64,000 nucleotides of DNA from [Flexibacter] sp. ATCC 35103 (GCF_001975985.1 NZ_MTQF01000006.1:1-64000); one strand, 5' to 3'; shown: positions 17,986 through 26,401, numbered from the stretch's first letter. The notes: generated from the sequence alone by a model not told the origin. A program made the numbers and translations.

Positions 17986-18053
17986 GTTTCGGGACTATAC
18001 TTTAAATCATTTTTCAATAATTAAACTTAACCGATTAAAATAGACCTAAACTT

Positions 18054-19439
18054 ATGGAACTATACGATTTAATCCGAAAAAACGAAAAACTGATCTTTAC
18101 AGATTCGAATACGGGACTTTCGAAATCTATTGCAGAAATGCACCAATCCTTAGAAATAGAAAACCTGCGATCTGTTGTTTTTATCTATAATGATAATCAG
18201 TTGCCAGCAATAGAAACATTGCTTAATTTTTATCAAAGCAGGTATACAATTGCCTTATTAGGAATGGGTTTACTGGAAGATTTCAAGGAGAATTTAGAAC
18301 AAAAATATACTCCTTATTATATCTATGATCCTACCAGAACTGCTATAGAAGGTTATAGCGCCGTAAAAGCTTCGGATACGATTGTATTGTTTAAACGAAA
18401 TGTAAATTTAATTTATCCGATACATGCCAAAATCAAACTTTTATTAAGCACTTCCGGAACAACAGGTTCACCAAAATTCGTGAGACTTTCTGATGAAAAC
18501 CTGGTTCAGAATGCCAGGTCTATTATGGAATATATGCCTATAAGAACAGATGATGTAGTGCCATTAAATGTGCCCATAAATTTTGTGTATGGCTTATCGA
18601 TTTTTACGACCAATTGTATCAAAGCAAATCAGATTGTGTGTACGGATAAAGATGCGTTTCAGAAAGAATTCTGGGCTGATTTCAAAAAATACGGATATTC
18701 TACCTTAGGCGGCGTTCCTTATTTTTATGAGATGTTGTACAGCATTGGGTTCTTCAGAAAAGATCATCCTTCGCTGCGCTATCTTACGCATACAGGCGGC
18801 ATGTTAAACCAGAAACTGATCGAAGCAATTGCAGAATTCAGTGAGAAATTTGACAAGCAATTCTTCGCACAATATGGTCAGACCGAAGCTTGCGGAAGAA
18901 TGGCGTATTTACCTCCGAAAGATCTTTTAAGAAAAGGAACATCGATTGGTTTACCAGTTAAAAACGGAAGATTTGAGATCGATCATGAAACAGATGAGCT
19001 TATTTATATTGGTCCAAATGTATTTGGCGGTTACGCAAATATCAGAGCCGATCTTCAGTTTTTTGAACAACAGGAAAAACTGCACACAGGAGACAAAGCC
19101 AGAATCGATGCCGAAGGATATTATTATATTGTAGGCAGGATAAAAAGAATTGTAAAATTATTTGGAGTAAGGCTTAATCTTGATGAAACCGAATTACTTT
19201 TGAAAGATGCTCTGGGCGGACAAACTTTTATTTGTTTAGGAATAAATGATAAACATTTAGCCGTTATGTACACAGACCAGAATTTGAATAAAGAGTTAAT
19301 TCTAAAAGTCTTAAAAGCAAAACTGAACCTGCATGCCAGTTCTTTAAAAGTGATGCCTATCGAAGATGTACCGCTTACACCAAACGGAAAAGTGAATTAT
19401 CCGTTGCTGAAGGAATGGCTGGAATTGAGTTATGCTTAG
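18054..19439 (+). CDS. AMP-forming acyl/aryl-adenylating enzyme
   Basis: This 461-aa ANL-superfamily enzyme activates a carboxylic acid with ATP. The P-loop 'LLLSTSGTTGSPKFVRL' lies at about residues 130-146, the 'QYGQTEACGRMAYLPP' motif near 275, 'HTGDKARIDAEGYYYIVGRIKRIVKLFG' near 345-370 and the C-terminal catalytic lysine motif 'TPNGKVNYP' near 445. It is shorter than typical acyl-CoA synthetases (about 500-550 aa), as seen in carrier-loading enzymes. Its neighbour is an acyl carrier protein, so transfer to that ACP is likely. The gene ends at a CAGTCT repeat beside the IS element. A promoter of its own is not obvious. Confidence 0.85.
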   Translation: MELYDLIRKNEKLIFTDSNTGLSKSIAEMHQSLEIENLRSVVFIYNDNQLPAIETLLNFYQSRYTIALLGMGLLEDFKENLEQKYTPYYIYDPTRTAIEGYSAVKASDTIVLFKRNVNLIYPIHAKIKLLLSTSGTTGSPKFVRLSDENLVQNARSIMEYMPIRTDDVVPLNVPINFVYGLSIFTTNCIKANQIVCTDKDAFQKEFWADFKKYGYSTLGGVPYFYEMLYSIGFFRKDHPSLRYLTHTGGMLNQKLIEAIAEFSEKFDKQFFAQYGQTEACGRMAYLPPKDLLRKGTSIGLPVKNGRFEIDHETDELIYIGPNVFGGYANIRADLQFFEQQEKLHTGDKARIDAEGYYYIVGRIKRIVKLFGVRLNLDETELLLKDALGGQTFICLGINDKHLAVMYTDQNLNKELILKVLKAKLNLHASSLKVMPIEDVPLTPNGKVNYPLLKEWLELSYA

Positions 19440-19469
19440 TTTTTAGTCTCAGTTTACAGTCGCAGTTTT

Positions 19470-19518
19470 CAGTCTCAGTCTCAGTCTCAGTCTCAGTCTC
19501 AGTCTCAGTCTCAGTCTC
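19470..19518 (+). repeat. CAGTCT hexanucleotide tandem repeat
   Basis: About eight perfect copies of CAGTCT lie right after the adenylating-enzyme gene. Inverted, degenerate GAGACTG copies lie at 20999-21047 on the other side of the IS element, next to the end of the receptor gene. Confidence 0.85.
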
Positions 19519-19622
19519 TAATGCTAGCGCGAGCGTCCCGCTCGTGCACGCAAAGTTGTCTCGTCCTGAAAAAAGTTTACATATTTACACTTAATCCTAA
19601 AATAGATTTACAACTATATTTT

Positions 19623-19653
19623 AGTCCTGCTATTTGTTTACAATAGTAGGACT
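19623..19653 (+). terminator. Hairpin followed by T-run at the IS left end
   Basis: AGTCCTGCTATT pairs with AATAGTAGGACT around a seven-base loop and is followed by TTTTT on the plus strand. It overlaps the last codons of orfB. It would stop transcription entering the element from the adenylating-enzyme side, a common IS protection device. Confidence 0.6.
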
Positions 19654-20541
19654 TTTTACATAATAATTCTTCCATAATTTTTCAGTTTTTATATTATTTT
19701 GATGCACATAGTTTGGTGTAAGGTTTCCTATGCTCATATGAGGCCTTTCGTTATTATATAACTTAATAACCGCGTCTAATAATTCTTTAGCCTCTTGTGC
19801 ATTATCAACTTGATAATCATCTAAATATTCTTCTTTTATAATGCCATTAACTCGTTCTGCTATTGCATTTTCTAAAGGATCTCCATTTTCTGTCATGCTA
19901 ATACCAATGTTATTGACTTCTAACAGCCTCACATATTCATTACTGCAATATTGTGTCCCTCTATCTGAATGATGTATCAGTTGTAATTCATCTTTAGATT
20001 CTTCTGAAAGATTTGATATTGCCATTTTTAAAGCTTGAATCGTTTCTGAGGTTTGTAAATTATTCGCCAAATGATAACCGATAATTTTTCTAGAATAAGC
20101 ATCAGTGACAAAACTTATGTACATAAAACTATCCTTTATTCTCCAATATGTTATATCACTTATCCATAATTGATTAGGGCAAATCGGTACAAATTCTTTG
20201 ATAAGATTGGGATATTTCTTAAATCTATGCAACGAATCAGTAGTGATATTTGGCTTTTTCTTACGCCTGACTAATAAAAAATTAGCAGACAAAATATCAA
20301 AAAGTCTATCTCTGCCCATTTTTATCTGATGCTCTAATAAGAAAGGCTGTAAAAGTTCATATAACTTTCTTCCTCCCATATGACGATGTTTTTTTCTAAT
20401 TTTCAATACCTCAAAAACAATTAGTTCATCTTCAAAAGCAAGCTGCTGCTGATACCAAAAGTGCTGATAATATGCCTGTCTGGTTACGCCAAGTAATTGA
20501 CAAAATTTGCCTAAACCAATCCTGGGATAATTGTGTTTCAT
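19630..20541 (-). CDS. IS3-family transposase OrfB (integrase core)
   Basis: This 303-aa DDE integrase of the rve type is intact. Catalytic residues are visible as Asp in 'LWISDITYW', Asp in 'IHHSDRGTQYCS' and Glu in 'NAIAERVNGIIKEEYL'. The N-terminal HTH_21-like region 'ENELIVFEVLKIRKKHRHMGGRKLY'-type segment is present as 'KIRKKHRHMGGRKLYELL'. The reading frame continues open upstream of this ATG back to the A6G slippery site, consistent with an OrfAB fusion made by -1 frameshifting. Because orfA carries an upstream stop codon, only OrfB alone would be produced in quantity. Confidence 0.9.
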   Translation of the reverse strand: MKHNYPRIGLGKFCQLLGVTRQAYYQHFWYQQQLAFEDELIVFEVLKIRKKHRHMGGRKLYELLQPFLLEHQIKMGRDRLFDILSANFLLVRRKKKPNITTDSLHRFKKYPNLIKEFVPICPNQLWISDITYWRIKDSFMYISFVTDAYSRKIIGYHLANNLQTSETIQALKMAISNLSEESKDELQLIHHSDRGTQYCSNEYVRLLEVNNIGISMTENGDPLENAIAERVNGIIKEEYLDDYQVDNAQEAKELLDAVIKLYNNERPHMSIGNLTPNYVHQNNIKTEKLWKNYYVKSPTIVNK

Positions 20542-20549
20542 CTCCTGAA

Positions 20550-20930
20550 TTACTTGGTATTGGACTTTTTTACAATTTTAATTTTGAATTCCTGCTCAGC
20601 AATTTCAATCATTTTGCGATAAGCTTCTGCCAAAAGTCGAGCTTCCTACAGTTCTTTTTTTAACTGAGATACAGATTCTTCACCTTCTTTATTTCCTGAT
20701 TTTTTAGTGTAGTCTTCCATCTTAGGTAAATATACAATACTGGATTTAGAATAATCAAAACCTATTTCTTTGAGCCAGTAAGTTAATCTTGAATGTCCAA
20801 TATTATATTTATTCTCAATTTCTCTTTTTGTCAAAGTTCCGGTTAAAAAATCATTACAGACAAATCGTTTAAATTCTTCGCTATATTGAGACTGCCATTT
20901 TGAAGGTGATGTTCTTGAATATCTTTCCAT
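20550..20930 (-). pseudogene. IS3-family OrfA interrupted by an in-frame amber codon
   Basis: The frame starts at 20930 (MERYSRTSPSKWQ) and encodes the HTH region 'GTLTKREIENKYNIGHSRLTYWLKEIG'. It hits TAG at 20646-20648 after 94 codons. Beyond the stop the same frame continues with 31 codons including 'AEAYRKMIEIAEQEFKIKI', the normal end of OrfA in this family, to a TAA at 20550. This is best read as a nonsense mutation (for example of CAG, AAG or GAG). It lies before the frameshift site, so OrfAB should not be made and the element is probably immobile on its own. Confidence 0.8.
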
Positions 20931-20975
20931 ATTTTTACACTTTTGTGTAAACCTATTTTAGGACAAGACATATTC

Positions 20976-21050
20976 AGTCGCAGTTTACAGTCGCAGTATT
21001 GTAAACTGAGACTGAGACTGTAAACTGAGACTGAAAACTGAGACTGAATA
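20976..21050. repeat. Inverted CAGTCT/AGACTG repeat beside the receptor gene
   Basis: CAGTCGCAGTTTACAGTCG is followed by GAGACTG units. Read on the minus strand after the receptor stop, it starts TTTTTAGTATTCAGTCTCAG, closely matching the TTTTTAGTCTCAGTTTACAG that follows the adenylating-enzyme stop on the plus strand. The two convergent genes therefore end in the same repeat, in mirror image. Confidence 0.7.
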
Positions 21051-23435
21051 CTAAAAACTATACCCAAGAGCCAGATTAAATCTTGATCCGTTTCCTCTTG
21101 TATAGTTGGCATTTGTACCGTAAAACTGAGAAGTTGTCGTATAATAATCCTTATTTAAAAGGTTTTCGATTCCTAGTTTTACCCTAATTTGCTCTGTAAC
21201 TTTATAAGCAGTTGCTAAATTCCATAAATTGAAAGATTTTATTGGTCCTTCACCAATTGCATAAGCACCTTTTGCATTTGGCAGGAAAACATCGCGATCA
21301 CCAACACACATCCAATATAACTCTACATTTAATCTCTTATCACCATATTTTGCATAACCCGTTACTTTTGAAGGTGGAATTCTGTTTGATTTTAAATAAA
21401 TATCCGTAGGTCCGTAAAAATGTCCATCAGAATCCTTATCTCCTCTACCTTGTACATAAGCATAATTTCCACCTATTGTCAATTGTTTGATGATTTGATA
21501 ATCAGCCTGAACTTCATAACCCCAAACTCTTTCCGGTAAACGTTCAGCCACTAAATAACCATCAACCTGAACCAGATTTGTACCCAATTTTGAAGTACTG
21601 AAATAATAAGCTGCACTTAAATTTAATTTCCCTAACTGACTGCTAAAACCACCTTCATAATTATTAACGATAATAGGTTTTGTTTGTAGTTTTGATACGG
21701 CATCTTCTTTGGCATTAGTCAAAACCCTGCCTAAATCAAATACAGAGAAAGATTGAGAGAAACTTACAAAAGGATTAAAAAACTTAAATCTTGAATATCT
21801 GATTCCAGTATTAAAAACAAAAGCATCATAAGTAAGATCACCGCCTTTTACGGCAATACTTCCCGCACCGTTTGCGCCTGTGGCAAGCGTATTATAATCA
21901 TCAATATTTATTTTAATATTCTCAGCACGTAAACCTGCTTTTACCGTAAAATCACTAAAAATCTGCGTTGACAATTGTGCATAAGGAGCAAGATTGACCA
22001 TATTAATATTGGGTACCCAAACTCTGCCATCAACCAGTTTTTGATTGGTTTTATCGTTAAGTAAATCAAAACCATAAGTTACATCTCCTGAAAAGTTTGA
22101 GGAAATAGTAAAGGGTGAATTCAAATAAACCCTTAATCCTTTTTTAGCCGATGCTGTCTGAGATTGTCCGCTACCATAGAAAAAAGTAGAATTAGAAAAT
22201 ATCGTAAGGAAATCCTGAAAATATAAGTTTGCCGTTAAAGACGTATTTCCAAAAATTTGCTTGTTTACATATTGCAGGTTTGCGTTGTGATTGTAACGTG
22301 TTCCTTCATCAACTCCGGGTCTGTTTCCTAAAACACCAATTGCAGGACTTACCCCATACACACCGTTTTTAAGTATAAAATCAGAATCCTGATTTGAACT
22401 GAAATAATTGTACATCAATTCAATTCTTTGCTTATCTGTTAAATCATAACCTGCTTTGGTAAAAATATTATAGGTTTTAGTTTCCCCTAATCCATATTCA
22501 GGAGAAATAACCTCGCCTTCGCCATCACGAAACACACCGGTTTTTTCATAAGTTCCACCAACGATATAATTGAATTTATTGATTTTTCCATAAAACTGTT
22601 GGTTAAATCTATATCCGGCAGTACTATCCCCTTTTATGTTTCCATTAGTTCCTGCCTCACTGTATCCTGCAAATTTCTTTTGAGTCTTGCCTGATTTCGT
22701 GATATAATTAATCAATCCTCCATCAGCACCATTTCCATAAATGGCAGTCGCACCTTTGATTACCTCGATGCGTTCGATTACAGAAGGATCAATAGAACGA
22801 ATTTCTCGTCCTGCAGATTTTAATGGTGTCGATTGCGGAATTCCGTCAATAAGAACCAAAGGATTTCTACCGCGAAGTGTTTGCCCGTAATTTCCGGTAT
22901 TGTTCGTTGCCGATCCTAAACCCGGAACTGCATAAGCCACAATATTTGCAATATTTGGACTCACAATAGATAAATCTTCTATATCCTTAGCATTAATTAT
23001 GGTTACAGAAGATGGTGTTTTTGATAAAGTTTCAACCTTTCTGCTGGCTGAAACGATAATCTCATCAAGCTGATCGCCGCTTTTTTCTGAAACTTCCTCA
23101 AGTTTGCCTGAAAATTTTAATTGAAGGCTTACAGTCGCCGTTTCATCGTTTCCAACCGTAACTTGCTTTTCGATAACTTCATAACCCGGCAAAGAAACTT
23201 GTAACGTATAAATGTTTTCTGCTACTTTATTAAATGTAAAGTTGCCGTCGCTATTCGTAACGGTTTTGTATTTTGAATTTTTAAGACTAATGGTTGCTCC
23301 TGAAGCTGATTTTCCGTCAGAAGTTGTTATAGATCCTTTTATTTTACCACTGGTTTGTTGGGCAAAAGAAAAGACTGAAAATAAAAAGCTAATAATAAAT
23401 AAAAAATGTGATGTTCTTAAACTAAGATATTTCAT
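21051..23435 (-). CDS. TonB-dependent siderophore receptor with carboxypeptidase-regulatory N-terminus
   Basis: This 794-aa outer-membrane receptor starts with a signal peptide ending 'FSFAQQ' at about residue 27. A CarboxypepD_reg-like domain (about 30-105, 'GSITTSDGKSASGATISLKN') precedes the plug (about 125-235, 'LDEIIVSASRKVETL' and 'VIERIEVIKGATAIYGNGADGGLINYITK'). The 22-strand barrel follows and ends in an aromatic residue (GYSF). It resembles hydroxamate/ferrichrome-type receptors. It converges with the ligase gene across the IS element and shares a promoter block with the synthetic operon, so it is the probable uptake receptor for the siderophore made here. Confidence 0.92.
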   Translation of the reverse strand: MKYLSLRTSHFLFIISFLFSVFSFAQQTSGKIKGSITTSDGKSASGATISLKNSKYKTVTNSDGNFTFNKVAENIYTLQVSLPGYEVIEKQVTVGNDETATVSLQLKFSGKLEEVSEKSGDQLDEIIVSASRKVETLSKTPSSVTIINAKDIEDLSIVSPNIANIVAYAVPGLGSATNNTGNYGQTLRGRNPLVLIDGIPQSTPLKSAGREIRSIDPSVIERIEVIKGATAIYGNGADGGLINYITKSGKTQKKFAGYSEAGTNGNIKGDSTAGYRFNQQFYGKINKFNYIVGGTYEKTGVFRDGEGEVISPEYGLGETKTYNIFTKAGYDLTDKQRIELMYNYFSSNQDSDFILKNGVYGVSPAIGVLGNRPGVDEGTRYNHNANLQYVNKQIFGNTSLTANLYFQDFLTIFSNSTFFYGSGQSQTASAKKGLRVYLNSPFTISSNFSGDVTYGFDLLNDKTNQKLVDGRVWVPNINMVNLAPYAQLSTQIFSDFTVKAGLRAENIKINIDDYNTLATGANGAGSIAVKGGDLTYDAFVFNTGIRYSRFKFFNPFVSFSQSFSVFDLGRVLTNAKEDAVSKLQTKPIIVNNYEGGFSSQLGKLNLSAAYYFSTSKLGTNLVQVDGYLVAERLPERVWGYEVQADYQIIKQLTIGGNYAYVQGRGDKDSDGHFYGPTDIYLKSNRIPPSKVTGYAKYGDKRLNVELYWMCVGDRDVFLPNAKGAYAIGEGPIKSFNLWNLATAYKVTEQIRVKLGIENLLNKDYYTTTSQFYGTNANYTRGNGSRFNLALGYSF

Positions 23436-23464
23436 TGATTTTTAAATTTGGTTAGTACATGTTC

Positions 23465-23519
23465 TTATTTAGAATGAATAAAAACAGTGCAAAAGTAAAA
23501 ATTAATAATCGTTTAACAA
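23465..23519 (-). promoter_or_regulatory. Promoter and operator of the receptor gene
   Basis: On the minus strand TTG (23519-23517), a 19-bp spacer and TACTTTTG (23497-23490) fit the Bacteroidota promoter consensus. Directly downstream, 23492-23465 reads TTGCAC...ATTCTAAATAA and matches the siderophore-operon block at 7769-7796 in 26 of 28 positions. The TTATTCATTCTAAATAA part covers the transcription start, as expected for a repressor site. Confidence 0.7.
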
Positions 23520-23761
23520 GTAATATTTCTATTTATTGTGCAGAATTAAGAATAGCTTCTATTTTACAACATACTCTATCAGCCTATTTGTAAATGATGG
23601 CGTAAGGTTTTATGTAATCCTAAAAAATAATTCTTACAAGTTATATATCGTACAATATTAGAAATTAATCAGAAATATAACCTATTAACGTATGCTTGCT
23701 TTCGGCATAAAAACAATTTTCAATTATTCTAAAGTTTTAAAAAGATATTTTTTTGAAGACA

Positions 23762-23793
23762 TTGTATACTTAGTCTAAATAAGCATAAATTTG
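23762..23793 (+). promoter_or_regulatory. Promoter of the PepSY gene with a TCTAAATAA motif
   Basis: TTG (23762-23764), a 21-bp spacer and TAAATTTG (23786-23793) form a consensus promoter. The spacer contains CTTAGTCTAAATAAG (23769-23783), which includes the TCTAAATAA half-site found in the two other iron-island promoters. This places all three transcription units under a similar motif. Confidence 0.55.
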
Positions 23794-23910
23794 CTGCAGA
23801 ATTTTAGTAACTCTATTAATAAGATTAACAAAATCTTTGCTGAATCTATTTATTAACTGTAATAATCTACACTTTACAACCTATAAACAGATTTAAAAAA
23901 TAGCACATTT

Positions 23911-25023
23911 ATGAAGAAAGGATTTAAAAAAAACATTGGATTATTACATTTATGGCTTGGTCTGGGTTCAGGTTTAATTGTTTTTATAGCGGCATTAACC
24001 GGAAGTATTTTAGTATTTGAAAAAGAAATCGACAAAGCCATAAATCCTGAATATTATAATGTTACTACAATTGGCACTACCAAAAAAACAATTGATTATT
24101 GTACAGATATACTTCAGAAACAGTATTCGATAAAAAAAATTACGCGAATTTATACCTTTAATGATCCTGAACGAACCATGCAGGTTCTGGGAAAAGATGC
24201 TGACAAAAAAGCGCAATTTTTTTCTATTGACCCGTATACAGGAAAAGTTCTGGCAACAACGCCTCAGGAAAGTCGTTTTTTTGTGGTAGTCTTATCCATA
24301 CACAGGCAATTGTTAATGGGCGATTTTGGGGAAATTATCACAGGAAGTTCGTGCTTGATCTTTGCTTTTATGCTTATATCAGGTATTATTTTGTGGTGGC
24401 CAAAAAAGATGAAAAACCTAAAACAAAGATTAACTGTTAAATGGGGCGCATCTTTTAAAAGGGTCAATTGGGACTTTCATTCGACTTTTGGTTTTTACAG
24501 CTTCTTCATTTTATTGCTTATTTCCCTAACCGGATTATCATTTGCTTTTACCTGGTTTCAGGATGGTGTTTATTTTCTGGCTGAAGGAACGACAAAAAAA
24601 CCATCGGCAAAAGTAAAAAATCCAACAAAAATAGATCCCAAACTAAACCATACTGCTTTTTATCAGAGTATTTACAATGCAGCAGACAGTATTTTTCCGT
24701 ACAAAGGAAATATCCAGATCAGAATGCCGGTTGATACCATCAATAGTATTTTAGTCTTAAAAGAATATTCAGAAAAAACAATTCCTAATCAATCAAGCGC
24801 AGCTTATTTTGACAAATATACTGCCGAAGAAATTGAAGCAAGACCTTACGAAAATTTTTCAAACGGAGACAAAATAAGACGTCTGAACTACCCCGTTCAT
24901 ACCGGAAGTATTTACGGTTTACCAACTAAGATCATCGCGTTTCTGGTTTCACTTTTTGCCTTAACCTTACCTGTAACAGGATTATTAATCTGGTTGGGGA
25001 AAAAGAAAAAACAAAAAAAGTAA
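23911..25023 (+). CDS. PepSY-associated TM protein (probable ferric-siderophore reductase partner)
   Basis: This 370-aa inner-membrane protein of the PepSY_TM type has four main hydrophobic segments. They lie at about residues 14-37 ('LWLGLGSGLIVFIAALTGSILVF'), 145-165 ('ITGSSCLIFAFMLISGIILWW'), 190-215 and 340-365. PepSY-like periplasmic loops lie between them ('FSIDPYTGKVLATTPQ'). The His in 'IGLLHLWLG' and the pair in 'WDFHSTFGFY' are typical for this haem/flavin-linked family, which is found next to siderophore receptors. It starts divergently from the receptor. Electron transfer to the ferric siderophore is the usual suggestion, not proven here. The C-terminus is a lysine-rich tail. Confidence 0.85.
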   Translation: MKKGFKKNIGLLHLWLGLGSGLIVFIAALTGSILVFEKEIDKAINPEYYNVTTIGTTKKTIDYCTDILQKQYSIKKITRIYTFNDPERTMQVLGKDADKKAQFFSIDPYTGKVLATTPQESRFFVVVLSIHRQLLMGDFGEIITGSSCLIFAFMLISGIILWWPKKMKNLKQRLTVKWGASFKRVNWDFHSTFGFYSFFILLLISLTGLSFAFTWFQDGVYFLAEGTTKKPSAKVKNPTKIDPKLNHTAFYQSIYNAADSIFPYKGNIQIRMPVDTINSILVLKEYSEKTIPNQSSAAYFDKYTAEEIEARPYENFSNGDKIRRLNYPVHTGSIYGLPTKIIAFLVSLFALTLPVTGLLIWLGKKKKQKK

Positions 25024-25033
25024 ACTTAAAAAA

Positions 25034-25061
25034 GGGCGAAAGATAAATTTATCTTTCGCCC
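25034..25061 (+). terminator. Strong intrinsic terminator after the PepSY gene
   Basis: GGGCGAAAGAT pairs perfectly with ATCTTTCGCCC around a six-base loop. It is followed by TTTTT and preceded by AAAAA, so it can act in both directions between the PepSY gene and the convergent MFS gene. Confidence 0.85.
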
Positions 25062-25162
25062 TTTTTAAAATCCAATTTCATGTAAAATAACTTTAATTCT
25101 GCTCTTCTTTCTAATGCAGTTATGTATTCGAGTTTAAGATTTAATTTTTGAAATTTAAAACT

Positions 25163-26377
25163 TTATGACTTAATCACATTTGCTGCAAGATTTTGTACTC
25201 TGTATCTATTAAAAATCATGAAAACTATAACCACAATAAAGATTAGTGAAATATTAGCAAAGCCTAATAATAACTGGCTTTTTACAGCATATAAATTCAC
25301 AAAACCATAACTGAATAATGAGCTTAACATATAAGTTCCTCCGCCTGTAAGTCCGCTTGCAACTCCAGCATTTTTAGAAAAACGACTTAAACAATACCCA
25401 TAAATATTATTAAAAATAAAACCTCCGCAAACATTGATTCCCATGGTAAAACCTATCAATGTATAAATATTACTGGTTATTGATGCTGTAGAAATCATCA
25501 GTAATACCAGGATAACTTGTACCGTAACGGCAATTGTAACTTTGTTTGCAAGTGGTTTATGAATAAGTGATTTCGCAATAATACCACCTGTCATTACGGC
25601 TAAACCGGACAATAAAGAACTGTAACCTGTTGTAATCGCTGAATATCCCAATACACGTTCTACAATAAAGGGACTCGATAAACTATACACAACAACAAGA
25701 CCAAAACAGATGGCAAGAATTAAAACACCTAAAGTAAAATCACCTGATTTTAGCATTCCGGAATATGTTTGTGCGATAGTTTTTAGTTTAAAGGGATGAA
25801 AATATTTTAAAGATTCACCACTATATAAAAGTTCCAAAATCAGGAAAAGCAATGATAATCCGCCAAGGAAATAAAAATTGGATCTCCAGCCAAAACTATG
25901 TTCTAAATATCCTCCCAGAAAAGGCGCCATAATGGGTGCACAAGCCCAAATAATCGAAAATAAACTAATATAACTTTTGAGTTTTTCGCCTGAATAAAGA
26001 TCTACAAAGTAGGCACGTTTTGCAATTACAATAAAAGCAATGGCAATTCCCTGAATGATACGCATGGTATAAATAACATAAATATCAGGTACTAAAGCAA
26101 TGACAAAACTGGTAACCGAAAATACGGCAAGCGATGCAATACTAATTTTAAAACGTCCGAAACTGTCTAAAATACTGCCTATAAAAATCTGGCTTACGCC
26201 GAGACTAAACATAAAGAAAACAAGCGAAAGCTGAATGGCTCCTGCTGAAACATGTAAATCTTTTGCCATGGCAGGAAGTGAAGGCAAATAAATATCTGTT
26301 GCAAATCCGGATAACGGAATAAGTGACAAGGCTAATAAGGTACTGAAGCCCTTATGATTTTCTTTTAAATTTCTCAT
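25163..26377 (-). CDS. MFS transporter of the Bcr/CflA drug-efflux type
   Basis: This 404-aa transporter has 12 hydrophobic segments. The start 'LSLIPLSGFATDIYLPSLPAMAKDLHVS' is typical of DHA1-type Bcr/CflA proteins, and the loop-2/3 region 'GSILDSFGRFKISIASLAVF' is the MFS motif A variant. It probably exports drugs or small organic compounds by proton antiport. It follows the TetR gene (59 bp gap), and a perfect AGACCG-AT-CGGTCT type operator lies in the gap, so it is under that repressor. Confidence 0.9.
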   Translation of the reverse strand: MRNLKENHKGFSTLLALSLIPLSGFATDIYLPSLPAMAKDLHVSAGAIQLSLVFFMFSLGVSQIFIGSILDSFGRFKISIASLAVFSVTSFVIALVPDIYVIYTMRIIQGIAIAFIVIAKRAYFVDLYSGEKLKSYISLFSIIWACAPIMAPFLGGYLEHSFGWRSNFYFLGGLSLLFLILELLYSGESLKYFHPFKLKTIAQTYSGMLKSGDFTLGVLILAICFGLVVVYSLSSPFIVERVLGYSAITTGYSSLLSGLAVMTGGIIAKSLIHKPLANKVTIAVTVQVILVLLMISTASITSNIYTLIGFTMGINVCGGFIFNNIYGYCLSRFSKNAGVASGLTGGGTYMLSSLFSYGFVNLYAVKSQLLLGFANISLIFIVVIVFMIFNRYRVQNLAANVIKS

Positions 26378-26401
26378 TTTTTAAAATTAATTAGTATTAA
26401 A

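Larger units (their letters stand above)
19557..20970 (-). mobile_element. IS3-family insertion sequence with 25-bp imperfect inverted repeats
   Basis: Terminal repeats at 19557-19581 and 20946-20970 match at 21 of 25 positions and start TGTCT(C/T)GTCCT. Inside are orfA (20550-20930) and orfB (19630-20541), both on the minus strand, as in IS3 elements. A slippery A6G site (minus strand, 20571-20565) allows the usual -1 frameshift. No flanking target duplication is evident, so the flanks have changed or recombined since insertion. The element sits between two convergent genes of the siderophore island. Confidence 0.85.
23436..23910. other. Divergent intergenic region between receptor and PepSY genes
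   Basis: This 475-bp region holds the receptor promoter at its left and the PepSY promoter at 23762-23793. The middle part (about 23520-23760) is AT-rich and has no reading frame, repeat or hairpin that I can support. Confidence 0.6.

Noticed and set aside
6481..25023. Assignment to desferrioxamine/bisucaberin pathway
   Set aside because: Those pathways use a single NIS enzyme on succinyl-hydroxamates. Two NIS genes, one of the IucC/RhbF type, fit a citrate-based product better, but this remains open.
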